Assembly: GCF_002312815.1 (NCBI RefSeq)
Contig: NZ_NKQJ01000005.1
Location: 198,541 to 262,540, forward strand
DNA: 64,000 nucleotides
Reading direction: 5' to 3'
From: Agaribacterium haliotis
Lineage (GTDB): Bacteria > Pseudomonadota > Gammaproteobacteria > Pseudomonadales > Cellvibrionaceae
The position numbers were made by a program, and so were the translations under genes. The notes beneath the pieces are model-generated. The model searched no databases, was not told the DNA's origin, and worked only from the letters and a program-made list of their open reading frames with translations. Within the stretch, counting starts at the first letter, position 1; each line of letters starts with the position of its first letter. This document shows positions 30,514 through 40,208 of this stretch, piece after piece.

Positions 30514-32615
30514 TGGATACGATTGTCGCCTTTCATTTTTTACGGCCTGCTTTTTTATTGTTGTTGCTGCCGGTTGTGTTTATTGCCTGGCGCCAGCTAA
30601 AACGCCAGCGCGCCCAAGCCCTGTGGCAAAAACACTTTGCGCCCACTTTTTTAGACGTGCTAACAAGTGGCCAGAGCTCGCCAAAACACAAGTTTAGTCA
30701 TGCACTGCTGCCAATACTGCTGGCTTTAATGGTTGTCGCCCTTGCCGGGCCGAGCTGGAATAAACAGCAAGTCAGCCTGCACAGCAATAAAGCGCCACTG
30801 GTGATTGTGCTTGATTTGTCACCGTCAATGTTGGTTGAAGACATCAAACCCTCTCGCATTCAAAGAGCGCGATTAAAAATACTCGACCTGCTGGCTGAAC
30901 GCCCCGATGGCCTCACCGCCTTGATTGTCTACGGTGCAGACGCTCATGTGGTCACGCCACTTACCGATGATATTAAAACCATCAAATCAATGCTGCCGAG
31001 CTTGTCACCGACACTGATGCCGGCGGCGGGTTCAAATATAGAAGCGGCACTTGAGCAAGCCGAGCTACTGCTGCAAAACACGCAGAACAATAGCAGCGAC
31101 GCTCAAGTGCTTATATTAAGCGACGGCATTGACGCAAGTGCCCTTGCGTCGTTAAAAAACATTAAAAAAACCAGCCTCAATGATTTTATTATTTGGAGTA
31201 TCGGCACCGAAAACGGCGGCCCTATTCCCAATGGTCAAGGCAGTTTTGTGCGCAACAACGACGGCAGTATTGTTGTTGCCGGTCTCAATCACCAACAGTT
31301 TCAAGACGCCGCTGCAGCACTTGGCGCTATTTATGTACCTTTTAGCACAAGCAGCCTCGACATCAACACCCTAAAAAACCTGGTGCTTCACAGCAGCCAC
31401 GATAGCGACGGCGAACATAAACGCGACGTTGATTTGTGGCAGGACAACGGCCCCTGGGTCTTGCTGCCGGCACTTTTGCTTTTTATTTTACTCTTTCGCC
31501 GCGGACAGCTATTGATCGCCCTGTTCACACTGCCGATGTTATTGATAACAAGCGCTGTAACCGCGCCAAACGCCACAGCTTCTAGCTTAGATAAATTTTG
31601 GTTCAGCAAAGATCAGCGCGCTGAACGCGCCTTTGATCAACAGGACTACGAAAAAGCGTCCGGGCTTTTTAACAACAAAGACTGGCAAGCGGCAGCCGAA
31701 TATAAACAAGGCAACTACGAGGCAGCGGCAAACTACTGGCAACAACAAAGCGGCGCCGAAGCCCAGTACAATTTGGCCAACAGCCTCGCCCTTGCCGGCA
31801 AGATTGATGAGGCTATTGCAGCCTACGACAGGGCTTTAAACGAACAACCCGACTTTCAACAAGCACAACACAACAAGGCCCTACTTGAGCAACTAAAACA
31901 ACAACAAGAACAGCAGCAACAGCAACAACAGCAATCCGATCAAGGCGGCGACTCGCAGCAGCCGCAAGATGGTAATCAACAACAGCAAAGCCAACAGGGC
32001 TCTGAGCAAAACAGCAATGACAACAATCAAGCTGGCCAGAACCAAAACGAACAGAATCAAAACGAGCAGCCTCAGCAGGCGGATCAGCAGCAGAAGCAAC
32101 AAAACCCGCCTGAGCAGAATCAAGCCGGTGGCGACAATCAACAACAAGCTGACAACCAAGACAACGCCGAACAACAGCAAGCAGCTACTGATGCAGCTGA
32201 CAAAAATACCGACTCCGATCAACAGGCAAACAACGCATCAACAGGTGACAAAGGCGAGCGACAGCCAGAAGATAACCAAGCGCTGAATGAGCATTATCAG
32301 CAAGATCAGGCCGAGCAAGATAAAGCCCAGCAGGCAAAAGCCGAAACAAATGAACAGCAAGCCTTAGAAAAACAAATACAGCAGCAACAAAAAGCCCAGC
32401 AAGATACCAACACGGCTGAGGCGAGCGCTCGGGCTGAGACGCAATACCTGCGCCCCAGTGAAGAACAGCAAGAACTTGAACAGTGGCTGCGCAAGGTTCC
32501 CGACGACCCGGGCACCTTATTGAGAAATAAATTCGAAGACCAATACCGTCAGAAAAACATGCAGCGCCGCGCCCAACCGCGCAGCGCCCCTGATGAAACC
32601 CAACAGCGTTGGTAA
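30513..32615 (+). CDS. VWA and TPR protein with a long Gln/Asn-rich linker (BatB-BatC type fusion)
   Basis: A 700-residue protein that joins two functions separate in some Bat operons. Residues 1-320 are BatB-like: two N-terminal membrane helices, a VWA domain with DLSPSM and LILSDGIDAS, and a third helix (LLPALLLFILLF). Residues about 370-455 form TPR repeats (AAEYKQGNYEAAANYW, then AQYNLANSLALAGKIDEAI), as in BatC. About 165 residues of very low complexity follow, dominated by Gln, Asn, Glu and Asp. A conserved-looking tail (EEQQELEQWLRKVPDDPGTL) closes the protein. The stop is followed 7 bp later by the BatD-like gene. Confidence 0.9.
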   Translation: MDTIVAFHFLRPAFLLLLLPVVFIAWRQLKRQRAQALWQKHFAPTFLDVLTSGQSSPKHKFSHALLPILLALMVVALAGPSWNKQQVSLHSNKAPLVIVLDLSPSMLVEDIKPSRIQRARLKILDLLAERPDGLTALIVYGADAHVVTPLTDDIKTIKSMLPSLSPTLMPAAGSNIEAALEQAELLLQNTQNNSSDAQVLILSDGIDASALASLKNIKKTSLNDFIIWSIGTENGGPIPNGQGSFVRNNDGSIVVAGLNHQQFQDAAAALGAIYVPFSTSSLDINTLKNLVLHSSHDSDGEHKRDVDLWQDNGPWVLLPALLLFILLFRRGQLLIALFTLPMLLITSAVTAPNATASSLDKFWFSKDQRAERAFDQQDYEKASGLFNNKDWQAAAEYKQGNYEAAANYWQQQSGAEAQYNLANSLALAGKIDEAIAAYDRALNEQPDFQQAQHNKALLEQLKQQQEQQQQQQQQSDQGGDSQQPQDGNQQQQSQQGSEQNSNDNNQAGQNQNEQNQNEQPQQADQQQKQQNPPEQNQAGGDNQQQADNQDNAEQQQAATDAADKNTDSDQQANNASTGDKGERQPEDNQALNEHYQQDQAEQDKAQQAKAETNEQQALEKQIQQQQKAQQDTNTAEASARAETQYLRPSEEQQELEQWLRKVPDDPGTLLRNKFEDQYRQKNMQRRAQPRSAPDETQQRW

Positions 32616-32622
32616 CACCACC

Positions 32623-34326
32623 ATGAGATGCATTAAACACCTTCTATTTTTTACTGTGCTGCTAAGTGCCGAGCTCAGCTGGGCAAACTTGAGCTCAAGC
32701 GTCAACCGCACTGAGCTTGCCCTCGGTGAAACCCTGCAACTTATTATTGTTTTTGAAGGCAATACCCAGGGGCAAACGCCAGACCTAAGCGCCCTTACCA
32801 ACAGTTTTAAAGTGCTAAATGCCTATCCGTCGACCATGCGCCAGAGTATTAACGGTGTCAGCTCGCTCAAAACCCAATGGACACTCGAACTCGAACCATT
32901 AAAAAAAGGCAAATTACTTATCCCACCAATGAGTCTTGCCGGTTTTAATTCCGACGCCATTAGCATTGAGGTGCACGACGAGCATTCCGCGCCAGCGCAT
33001 TTAGACAACCTAATGATCGAGACCATCGTCGATAAAAGTACTGCCTATGTGCAAGAGCAAATTAAGCTCAGTTATCGTTTGTATTATCGTGTCAGTGTTG
33101 ACGATGTTGCGGTCGAGGAGCTTCAACTCAACGATGCCGTGCTTAAAAAGCTCGAATCAAAACGCTACCAGAGAAAGATCGACGGCCAGCAGTACCAAGT
33201 TGTCGAATTTAACTATGCTCTGCTACCCCAGCGCAGCGGCAGTTTAGTTATTCCAGCTTTAAACTGGCAGGTCGACGTACTACAAGGCCGTACACGCGCA
33301 CTGTTTGGCGGTTTTAGTCGCAGCCAGCCTTACAAACTTCGCAGCGACGAAAAAGTACTTAGGGTTAAAAGTATTCCCGACGAATTTCCCAAAGACGCGC
33401 CGTGGGTTGTGGCAAACAACCTGATACTATCCGAGCGCTGGAGTAAGGACCCCGGTGCCCTTCGCGCGGGCGAGCCGATGACCCGCGAGGTCACCATTCA
33501 GGCAGAAGGCATTGAAGCTGCACAATTGCCTGCGGTCCTACACGAACAAAGTAGCGACAAATTTAAGATTTACATCGACAGCCCCAAGCTTGAAGACGGC
33601 GAAAACGCTCGGGGTTTGCTGGCAAAACGCACAGATAGCGCCGCCATTGTTTTAAGTTCAGCCACCGCTAGCTTAGCGGCCATACGCGTGCCGTGGTGGA
33701 ACGCCCAGAGCGATCAACTAGAATGGGCACAACTTAAAAGTACCGAGCTGCGCCTGGCTCCAGGGCAACAAGCGCCAGCAACAAGCCCAGTGTCCGGCGC
33801 GCCGGAGTACAGCAACTCAGCCACCTCGGCAGCGACACCTACAGCCAACAGCGCACACTCTTCAAGCACTGCGCCCTCGCCTAGCTGGTGGTTAGTAAGC
33901 TCGCTTGCACTGAATATACTTATGCTCGGCGCGCTGATTTATTTGTTTTTTTCGCAGCGAAACCGCCGCGATGACGCTTTAAGCCCGACTGAAAAAAACA
34001 GCGCAACATCGAACACAAGGCCGGAGCAGTCGAAACAACTTAAATTTTGGGCAGAAAAAAACGACAGTGAAAATTTTTATAACGAGCTGCTTAAGTTCTC
34101 GAGCTCAAATTTTTCTTGCAGCCCGGCAGAGCTCGCCAATCGAAGCGAGGCAACCGATGAGCTTAAAACACAGTTAGCGTATTTAAATGCTGCGCTTTTT
34201 AGCAAAAACGCCACGGATAATAACAACCAAACAGCGCTCGACTTAAACGTGCTTTATCAGGCTTTATTACGCTACAAACAAGCAACAAAAAAACAACAAA
34301 CGTCAAATTTGCAAGCGCTCTGGTAA
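32623..34326 (+). CDS. BatD-like protein (oxygen-tolerance/BatD family)
   Basis: A 567-residue exported protein. An in-frame ATG at 32593 lies inside the preceding gene. Starting at 32623 gives a classic signal peptide (CIKHLLFFTVLLSAELSWA). Several beta-rich immunoglobulin-like periplasmic domains follow (ELALGETLQLIIVFEGNTQG, then STAYVQEQIKLSYRLYYR, then AGEPMTREVTIQAEG). One membrane helix is near residue 430 (WWLVSSLALNILMLGALIYL) and a cytoplasmic helical tail ends the protein. This is the BatD layout. It closes the MoxR-DUF58-DUF4381-VWA-VWA/TPR operon, and a complex envelope-stress inverted-repeat region follows it. Confidence 0.88.
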   Translation: MRCIKHLLFFTVLLSAELSWANLSSSVNRTELALGETLQLIIVFEGNTQGQTPDLSALTNSFKVLNAYPSTMRQSINGVSSLKTQWTLELEPLKKGKLLIPPMSLAGFNSDAISIEVHDEHSAPAHLDNLMIETIVDKSTAYVQEQIKLSYRLYYRVSVDDVAVEELQLNDAVLKKLESKRYQRKIDGQQYQVVEFNYALLPQRSGSLVIPALNWQVDVLQGRTRALFGGFSRSQPYKLRSDEKVLRVKSIPDEFPKDAPWVVANNLILSERWSKDPGALRAGEPMTREVTIQAEGIEAAQLPAVLHEQSSDKFKIYIDSPKLEDGENARGLLAKRTDSAAIVLSSATASLAAIRVPWWNAQSDQLEWAQLKSTELRLAPGQQAPATSPVSGAPEYSNSATSAATPTANSAHSSSTAPSPSWWLVSSLALNILMLGALIYLFFSQRNRRDDALSPTEKNSATSNTRPEQSKQLKFWAEKNDSENFYNELLKFSSSNFSCSPAELANRSEATDELKTQLAYLNAALFSKNATDNNNQTALDLNVLYQALLRYKQATKKQQTSNLQALW

Positions 34327-34360
34327 CATTTTTTAACATTTAGCACCGCTAGATATAAAG

Positions 34361-34451
34361 TTTGTGACAAACGTTTAAAACGTCACCCAAATTGTCGTCA
34401 AATATGGCAGAATTGTGTCATCTGAGACTTCATTTGATCAGATGACGACAA
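34361..34451 (+). promoter_or_regulatory. Intergenic leader with overlapping inverted repeats
   Basis: The 147 bp between the BatD-like gene and the next gene hold several hairpin arms. TTGTGTCATCTGA (34413-34425) pairs with TCAGATGAC-G-ACAA (34438-34451) as 13 bp with a bulged G. The same right arm (TGACGACAA, 34443-34451) is also the exact complement of TTGTCGTCA at 34392-34400, so the two structures exclude each other. GTGAC (34364-34368) can pair with GTCAC (34382-34386). No U tract follows. It could be a terminator region, an operator or a leader that controls the downstream gene. Confidence 0.45.
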
Positions 34452-34473
34452 CCACATACTTTATAGTGAGCTT

Positions 34474-34866
34474 ATGAAACAACAACTCAATACTTTGGTG
34501 TTGCTTTCGGCGGTGTATTGCTCCAGCAGTTTTGCTGCTGATGGTCAGGACGTTGAACTTGAATTGCCACGGAGCTCTGCAAACGGCGCATTTGTTCTTC
34601 GAATTAAGAGCGATAACAGAAACACACCCGAACGCAGTGGGCTTCAGCTTTGGCGCGCCCACGAAGACGGCGACTACCAGTTAATCAGTCGCAATTTAAA
34701 TTTTGACGCGCTATCACAGGTTGTATATGAACCTGGCCAATACCGCTACCAGCTGCGCCGCAGTGCCAATGAAAATGGCAAAGCGACATTTATGACGGTA
34801 TCGAACACGCAAATGATCGAGGTCAGTACGCGCTCGCAAGTACCAAAACTAAGAAAATATAAATAG
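34474..34866 (+). CDS. Small secreted hypothetical protein (130 aa)
   Basis: The N-terminus is a signal peptide (LNTLVLLSAVYCSSSFAAD, probable cleavage after SFA). The mature part, about 110 residues, is beta-rich with hydrophobic/aromatic alternation (GAFVLRIKS, LQLWRAHEDGDYQLISR, VVYEPGQYRYQLRRS), resembling a single fibronectin-type or immunoglobulin-like strand pattern. I do not recognise a family. It is predicted periplasmic or exported. It lies 147 bp after the BatD-like gene, separated by the inverted-repeat leader, and a hairpin follows its stop, so it probably forms its own transcript. Confidence 0.65.
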   Translation: MKQQLNTLVLLSAVYCSSSFAADGQDVELELPRSSANGAFVLRIKSDNRNTPERSGLQLWRAHEDGDYQLISRNLNFDALSQVVYEPGQYRYQLRRSANENGKATFMTVSNTQMIEVSTRSQVPKLRKYK

Positions 34867-34868
34867 AT

Positions 34869-34906
34869 ATTAAAGCGGCCGCAAAATCATTTGCCGCCGC
34901 TTTAAT
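34869..34906. terminator. Hairpin between convergent genes, probable terminator
   Basis: ATTAAAGCGGC (34869-34879) and GCCGCTTTAAT (34896-34906) form an 11-bp perfect stem with a 16-nt loop, starting 2 bp after the preceding stop. A/T-rich outer arms give short U runs on both strands, so it could serve both converging genes. The remaining 109 bp to the next gene look featureless. Confidence 0.6.
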
Positions 34907-35015
34907 GTGCTGCTCTAAATAATATCGGTGCGAGAAACGATAAGCCTGCCCGAGCCTTATATGCTCGAAGATTTGTAAGCAAGCTCGAAAATTAGGGCCT
35001 CAGGGGCTTTTCTGA

Positions 35016-35258
35016 TCAGTGCAAAATTTGCGGGCCGTCTTGCGATTCGGCTAAAGCTTGCTCGTCTTCATCTTGATCACCGGCAGCATCTAAGCCGGCT
35101 TCAATCATCGCTTTGGCAACGGAAAACTTGCTCTGATTGAGGAAATATAAAGCCTCTTGAGAAAACGAGATCGATACTAACGGCGCAGATTCATCGTCAA
35201 TACGTTTAAGTACGACTTGACCGTCAGGCAGCTCTACGATTTCAAAAAGATCAGACAT
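35016..35258 (-). CDS. Small hypothetical acidic protein (80 aa)
   Basis: A small protein starting MSDLFEIVELPDGQVVLKR, with a central SISFSQEALYFLNQSKFSVAKAM and a strongly acidic tail (DAAGDQDEDEQALAES). There is no signal peptide or membrane segment. I recall similar small proteins encoded near topA in Pseudomonas relatives, but cannot name a function. It lies 63 bp beyond the next-upstream small gene on the same strand, so it probably belongs to the topA transcript. Confidence 0.65.
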   Translation of the reverse strand: MSDLFEIVELPDGQVVLKRIDDESAPLVSISFSQEALYFLNQSKFSVAKAMIEAGLDAAGDQDEDEQALAESQDGPQILH

Positions 35259-35321
35259 TATAGCGGTGGGATTAACAGCGAAAAGTCAATTGTAACAAAA
35301 AGCGATAAAAACGCCTAACCG

Positions 35322-35747
35322 TTAGTATTCGAGCTGATCAGAGAGCTGCTCAAGCACAAATTGTTCGAGCTCTGTAATCACATGCCCAAGCTCAGTGATA
35401 TCCACCTTACTCCAGTGCTTGCTGTTACTTGTCGCCGAACTGGCAATTAAACCCTCAGCTGCAGCTGCAGCTGCCGGCTCGGCGCCAGACGGCGCCGTTT
35501 TATCAAGGCTTTGCAGTGCAGCTTGAACAGGCCCGTCATTAAACCGTTGCTGTATCAACTTGAACGCTTGTTGAGAGGCGCCCTGCTCTACCAAAATAAA
35601 CACGCGCTCAAGCTGACATAGGCAGGCATGCAGCAAGCTCAGGCGCGCAAACGAGCTCTGAGCACTGAGCAAAGCGCTATTGCTTTTAAGCATGTGCAAG
35701 GCGTTTTTAGCTGCGCGCAAGGACTCAAGTGCTAAGCTCGATTTCAT
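35322..35747 (-). CDS. Hypothetical protein (141 aa), DUF6586-like
   Basis: An alanine/leucine-rich helical protein ([20 protein letters not shown], then [19 protein letters not shown]) with no signal peptide. It resembles a small family found directly after topA in Pseudomonas relatives, recorded as DUF6586 as far as I recall. The open frame extends upstream into topA, but the ATG at 35747 overlaps the topA stop as ATGA, the natural coupled start. Function unknown. Confidence 0.65.
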   Translation of the reverse strand: MKSSLALESLRAAKNALHMLKSNSALLSAQSSFARLSLLHACLCQLERVFILVEQGASQQAFKLIQQRFNDGPVQAALQSLDKTAPSGAEPAAAAAAEGLIASSATSNSKHWSKVDITELGHVITELEQFVLEQLSDQLEY

Positions 35748-38395
35748 TTTTTCTTTTTTGCAGTCGCTTTCGACTTTTCTTGCTCTTGCCAGCGGCCTTT
35801 TTCGTAAACAGCGCGCCAACCGCTGGGTTTGCCGTTCACTTCCGTTTGCACGTAGTGCTCTTTTGACTTGCGGCTAAAACGAATAATGGCGTCATTGCCG
35901 TCGTTGTCTTCGGTTGGCGCCTTGAGCAAAAAGCCGTATTTCGGGTCAATCTCTGCGGCGTGCGGCAGAAGTTCTTTAACTTTCGGCGCGCGCGTTTCGC
36001 GATTTTTGGGAAAGCCGCTGGCGGCCAGAAACATACCCGCGGCGCCATCGCGCAATACATAGGTATCGTCGACCTTTTCGCACTTGAGCTCGGGCATTGG
36101 AACTGGATCCATTTTCGGCGGCGCGGCTTCGCCGTTTTTAAGCAGTTTGCGGGTATTTTTACAGGCTTCATTAGTGCAGCCAAAATACTTGCCAAAACGG
36201 CCCGATTTTAACTGCATATCGGAGCCACACTTGTCACACTCGATAAGCGGCCCGTCGTAGCCTTTAATGCGGAACTGCCCGGCTTCAATTTCATAGCCGT
36301 CGCAGTCGGGGTTGTTGCCACAGATATGAATCTTGCGGTTTTCGTCAACTAAGTAGCTGTCCATGGCGGTATTACAAATCGGGCAGCGACGCTTAAGACG
36401 CAACTGCTGAACTTCGGCTTCTTCGTCGTCACTGGCGACGGCTTCATCGCCGGAAACCAAGTTCATTGTATTTTTACAGCGTTCTTTCGGCGGCAAGGCG
36501 TAACCCGAGCAGCCTAAAAACACACCGGTGCTGCCGGTGCGTATCTGCATATTGCGGCCACACTTGCCGCACTCGATGTCGGTGGATACCGGCTCGTTGC
36601 GGCGCATGCCCTGCTCGCCGTCTTTCGCTTTGTCGAGCGCACCGGTGAAGTCGTCGTAAAACTCATCGAGCAGATCGATCCAGTCGCGCCGCCCTTCGGC
36701 AACATCGTCGAGGCGCTCTTCCATTGATGCGGTAAAACCAAAGTCCATCAGCTCAGAGAAACTTTCGACCAGTCGCTCGGTGACAATGTCGCCCATTTTA
36801 TCGGCGTAAAAACGCTTGTTTTCCAGGTGCACATAACCCCGATCCTGGATTGTCGAGATAATGGATGCGTAGGTTGACGGGCGACCGATGCCGCGCTTTT
36901 CAAGCTCTTTAACAAGGCTGGCTTCGGTAAAGCGCGCAATCGGCTTGGTAAAGTGTTGTTTGGGCAATAGCTCGTTGAGCTTGAGTGTATCGCCAACTTT
37001 GACGTCGGGCAGAATGCCGTCTTCATCTTTCTTTGGCGGCAGCGGCATAACCTTGGTATAGCCGTCAAAGCGCATGACCCGGCCGCGAGCGCGCAGTTCA
37101 AACTCACCGGCTTGCACAACAATACTGCTCGAGGTGTAACTGGCATCGACCATTTGGCAGGCGACAAATTGATTCCAAATTAACTGGTAGAGGCGCTCGG
37201 CGTCGCGCTCCATGCCAGATAACTGAGAGCCCTTCACATTGACATCGGAAGGCCGTATCGCTTCGTGCGCCTCTTGCGCATTGTTGTTTGACGAGCTGTA
37301 GTTTCTCGGCTGCTCGGGCAAATATTTTTTGCCAAAATTATCTTCGACATAGGCGCGACAGGCGTCGACAGCTTCTTTGCTTAGCGCTGTTGAATCGGTA
37401 CGCATATAGGTGATGTAACCGGCCTCATAGAGGCGCTGCGCCATCATCATGGTTTTCTTAACGCCAAAGCCAAGGCGGGTCGATGCCGCCTGCTGCAGCG
37501 TCGAAGTAATAAAAGGTGCGCTGGGTTTACTGCTGGTGGGCTTGTCTTCGCGCTTGCTGACCTCGTAGCTGCTGTCTTTAAGCGCGGCGACCGCAGACAT
37601 CGCCTGCTGTTCGTTGACCGGCTTAAAGCTCTCGCCAGCCTGCTTTTTTACCTCGCAGCGCAGCTTGTCCTGCTTGGCGAGCAGGTCGGCATTAATGGTC
37701 CAGTACTCTTCGGGTACAAAGGCGCGGATTTCGCGCTCGCGTTCGCTTACCAGGCGCACCGCGACGGACTGCACGCGGCCGGCGCTCAAGCCCCGGGCAA
37801 TCTTTTCCCAAAGCAAAGGCGAGACCATGTAGCCGACAACACGGTCGAGAAAACGCCGCGCCTGTTGGGCATTGACCCGGTTTAAGTCGACTTTGCCGGG
37901 CTCTTTAAACGCGTCCTGAACGGCCGATTTAGTGATTTCATTAAATACCACGCGGTGATAATTGGCATCGTCGCCACCAATGGCCTGCTTTAAGTGCCAG
38001 GCAATGGCCTCTCCCTCTCTATCCAAATCCGTTGCGAGATAGATGTCGTCGGCGCCTTCGGCGAGTTTTTTTAGCTCGGCGACCACTTTTTCTTTACCGG
38101 GAAGAATCTGATAATCGGCTTGCCAGCCGTGTTCGGGGTCGACGCCCATACGCTTAATAAGCTGTTCGCGGGCTTTTTTCTCTTTGTGAAGCTTTTTTTC
38201 TTCCGGCGACAACTTACGGGTAATCGCCGCCTGCCTGGCGCGCTCTTTGGGGTCGGCACTGGCGCTGCCAGAACCGCTGGTTGGCAAATCTCGTATGTGA
38301 CCGACGCTCGATTTAACAACAAAGTCCTTACCCAGGTACTTGTTAATCGTTTTTGCTTTTGCCGGGGACTCGACGATAACTAACGATTTACCCAT
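35744..38395 (-). CDS. topA: DNA topoisomerase I
   Basis: An 883-residue type IA topoisomerase that relaxes negative supercoils. The N-terminal TOPRIM domain starts [14 protein letters not shown] (Glu9) and has the acidic triad [10 protein letters not shown] at 122-131. The catalytic tyrosine is Tyr330 in [10 protein letters not shown]. The C-terminus has three four-cysteine zinc ribbons (CGKCGRNMQ..., CPICNTAM..., CDKCGSDMQ...) and then ribbon-like segments lacking cysteines. GGAG sits 5 nt before the ATG. It is followed by two small genes with coupled or close starts and preceded by a 424-bp divergent region. Confidence 0.97.
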   Translation of the reverse strand: MGKSLVIVESPAKAKTINKYLGKDFVVKSSVGHIRDLPTSGSGSASADPKERARQAAITRKLSPEEKKLHKEKKAREQLIKRMGVDPEHGWQADYQILPGKEKVVAELKKLAEGADDIYLATDLDREGEAIAWHLKQAIGGDDANYHRVVFNEITKSAVQDAFKEPGKVDLNRVNAQQARRFLDRVVGYMVSPLLWEKIARGLSAGRVQSVAVRLVSEREREIRAFVPEEYWTINADLLAKQDKLRCEVKKQAGESFKPVNEQQAMSAVAALKDSSYEVSKREDKPTSSKPSAPFITSTLQQAASTRLGFGVKKTMMMAQRLYEAGYITYMRTDSTALSKEAVDACRAYVEDNFGKKYLPEQPRNYSSSNNNAQEAHEAIRPSDVNVKGSQLSGMERDAERLYQLIWNQFVACQMVDASYTSSSIVVQAGEFELRARGRVMRFDGYTKVMPLPPKKDEDGILPDVKVGDTLKLNELLPKQHFTKPIARFTEASLVKELEKRGIGRPSTYASIISTIQDRGYVHLENKRFYADKMGDIVTERLVESFSELMDFGFTASMEERLDDVAEGRRDWIDLLDEFYDDFTGALDKAKDGEQGMRRNEPVSTDIECGKCGRNMQIRTGSTGVFLGCSGYALPPKERCKNTMNLVSGDEAVASDDEEAEVQQLRLKRRCPICNTAMDSYLVDENRKIHICGNNPDCDGYEIEAGQFRIKGYDGPLIECDKCGSDMQLKSGRFGKYFGCTNEACKNTRKLLKNGEAAPPKMDPVPMPELKCEKVDDTYVLRDGAAGMFLAASGFPKNRETRAPKVKELLPHAAEIDPKYGFLLKAPTEDNDGNDAIIRFSRKSKEHYVQTEVNGKPSGWRAVYEKGRWQEQEKSKATAKKKK

Positions 38396-38819
38396 GCTTC
38401 TCCAAATGACGGCGATACACCGAATTGACCAAACTTTAATCAGTTTGGCGTAATGACTGAATCCTTATACTACTAAACCACAGCTTTGAGCATTTTTCGA
38501 GGCCCGGGCCCTAGCTAGCGGTGCACATATATAAGTGCAAAAAAATGATAGGTCAAGAATAGCGTAGTGAGATTGAGCAATCCTAGCCACTTCGTTTTTG
38601 TCGCCGAGCGCGGCTTTTGGCTATACTTTAAGCGTTTAAAAAAACCTGCGACGATATAGCATCAAGCGGCAATTCCAAGAGAAGCTAACGACCTTAGCCG
38701 AGCGCAAACAAACAGCTAAGCCCGTGTTTGTTATAAAAAATACTCGGGGATAAGCGGTTACACACTGCAGAAAAACATGCCGAAAATAAATCAGACAAGC
38801 AGAAAATGAGTGACGCGAG
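38396..38819. other. 424-bp divergent intergenic region upstream of topA
   Basis: This region must hold the topA promoter and that of the divergent membrane protein gene. TGCAC and GTGCA arms around ATATATAA (38522-38539) make an 18-bp near-palindrome that looks like a protein-binding site. It is not a consensus LexA box (CTGT-N8-ACAG). No RNA gene is recognisable. An 85-codon minus-strand frame (38636-38893) runs into the next gene and shows no protein-like features. Confidence 0.4.
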
Positions 38820-39569
38820 GTGAGTGAATTAAACATCGTACTTCTGTGTTTGGCGCTGGCCGTGCTTGCCCTGTTCACGGTCAGCCTGATCAATCACAAC
38901 CAGATGCGCCGGCGGCTTATAGGCCAAAGGCTTCAACAACTGCGCAAAAAAGTCAGTGAAATAGAAGAACTATGCGCCGGCCTTGAAAGCCTAACCGGAT
39001 CGCGCAACATTATTCGCGCCCTGCTTGAGCACACGGTTGAGATGGTCGATGGCATGCTCACACTGCAGCCCCAGAGCCAGGCTTTGCAAATAAGTAAAGA
39101 AAGCCTGGAATCGCGGATTGAACAACTTAGCGGCGCGGAGTTTGCGCCAACACTTAACCGCGCAATGAACAGTGATGCGCAAGTTGCGCGCGCACAATTT
39201 GGCTTAAACGAAGCAGGACGAATCATACGCAGCCGCCAGGCAGCCGGCAAAATGGAACTTGCCGCGATGAACGATATGATCGAGCAACTCGCATGGGCAA
39301 ATATGATGGTCTCGGTCGTGAGCGCGGTTGTTCAAGGCCACAAGTATTTAAACAAAGGCGATGTGCTGCAGGCCTATTCTTTTTACAAAAAAGCCACACA
39401 GACAGCGATGGAAAACAACTTAGGCGACGAGCGCCGCCACCAATTAATTAAAGAGCTGGTAGAAATAACCAATAACAAGCGGCGCGCTTTATCTGAAAAT
39501 TTAATGCCCGAGACACAGTTTAACCCGCCCGATACGGTCGAGCTAAACCCGGCGGCGAGCCCTGAATAG
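38820..39569 (+). CDS. Hypothetical single-pass membrane protein (249 aa)
   Basis: The protein has one N-terminal membrane helix (IVLLCLALAVLALFTVSLI) followed by a basic stop-transfer (NHNQMRRR) and a long helical cytoplasmic domain (LQQLRKKVSEIEELCAGLES, LEHTVEMVDGMLTL). Near residue 160 is AWANMMVSVVSAVVQGHKYL, then a TPR-like segment GDVLQAYSFYKKATQTAM. I do not recognise the family. The start is GTG at 38820. GAGG lies directly against it, so the exact start is uncertain. It converges with the next gene across only 30 bp. Confidence 0.65.
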   Translation: MSELNIVLLCLALAVLALFTVSLINHNQMRRRLIGQRLQQLRKKVSEIEELCAGLESLTGSRNIIRALLEHTVEMVDGMLTLQPQSQALQISKESLESRIEQLSGAEFAPTLNRAMNSDAQVARAQFGLNEAGRIIRSRQAAGKMELAAMNDMIEQLAWANMMVSVVSAVVQGHKYLNKGDVLQAYSFYKKATQTAMENNLGDERRHQLIKELVEITNNKRRALSENLMPETQFNPPDTVELNPAASPE

Positions 39570-39599
39570 CCGCCAAATTCGCCTTAATAGCAAAGACAA

Positions 39600-40097
39600 T
39601 CATGGCCTGGCAAGCACGCGTTTGAGTTCCATAAGCAAAGCAAGCAAACTCGCAATCGCCGCCTGCACATCGTCCCCCAAGCCCTTCTCCCGCCACAACA
39701 GATACAAACCAGCGCGATTTTCACCAATGCCACAGACACTTGCGGGCAAGTGCTCGACATAGTCTCGCAGTGCATCATAGCGGGCTTTATCCGGTAGCTG
39801 CTCTTGTTTGCACCAATCCCAGTATTTATCAAAGTGGAGCTCGTGTTGGAATTTTTTCTGGCTCAGCTCCCACTCCGCGCGAGCGCCGTGTTTATCGGCT
39901 TCAAGCGGCAGTTGATAACAAACGCGTTTGCCGTCATCTGCCGCATCGCGAAGACTGACAAGCAAACCCTGTTTTGCCGCTTCTGTTCTTAGCGCAGCTT
40001 CGCGCTTGGCTCGATTTGATGGCTTTAACATCATCACCGGGCCAATGACAAGGCAGATTGCGCAGATAACTATGATAATTGGCAGAAAATTTTGCAT
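39600..40097 (-). CDS. Hypothetical membrane-anchored protein (165 aa)
   Basis: An N-terminal membrane helix (FLPIIIVICAICLVIGPVMML) is followed by a soluble domain with KREAALRTEAAKQGLLVSLR, KRVCYQLPLEAD and a tryptophan/aromatic-rich HFDKYWDWCKQEQ. I cannot name the family. There is no signal-peptidase site, so it should stay anchored in the inner membrane with the bulk of the protein cytoplasmic. It shares a 111-bp divergent region with the universal stress protein gene. Confidence 0.65.
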   Translation of the reverse strand: MQNFLPIIIVICAICLVIGPVMMLKPSNRAKREAALRTEAAKQGLLVSLRDAADDGKRVCYQLPLEADKHGARAEWELSQKKFQHELHFDKYWDWCKQEQLPDKARYDALRDYVEHLPASVCGIGENRAGLYLLWREKGLGDDVQAAIASLLALLMELKRVLARP

Positions 40098-40208
40098 TAG
40101 CTTAACGCTTGACTAAACAATAGGTGATATAAGTAATTTAACATGTAGGCGGGCCCAAGTTTAGCGAGCCGCTCATAGAATGTTAATTGACGTTAAGGAG
40201 TAAACAGC

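Noticed and set aside
31893..32222. Leucine-rich 109-codon frame antisense to the VWA-TPR gene
   Set aside because: It is the complement of the Gln/Asn codon-rich linker, which automatically reads as Leu/Val/Ile.
38522..38539. LexA operator
   Set aside because: The palindrome lacks the CTGT-N8-ACAG pattern.
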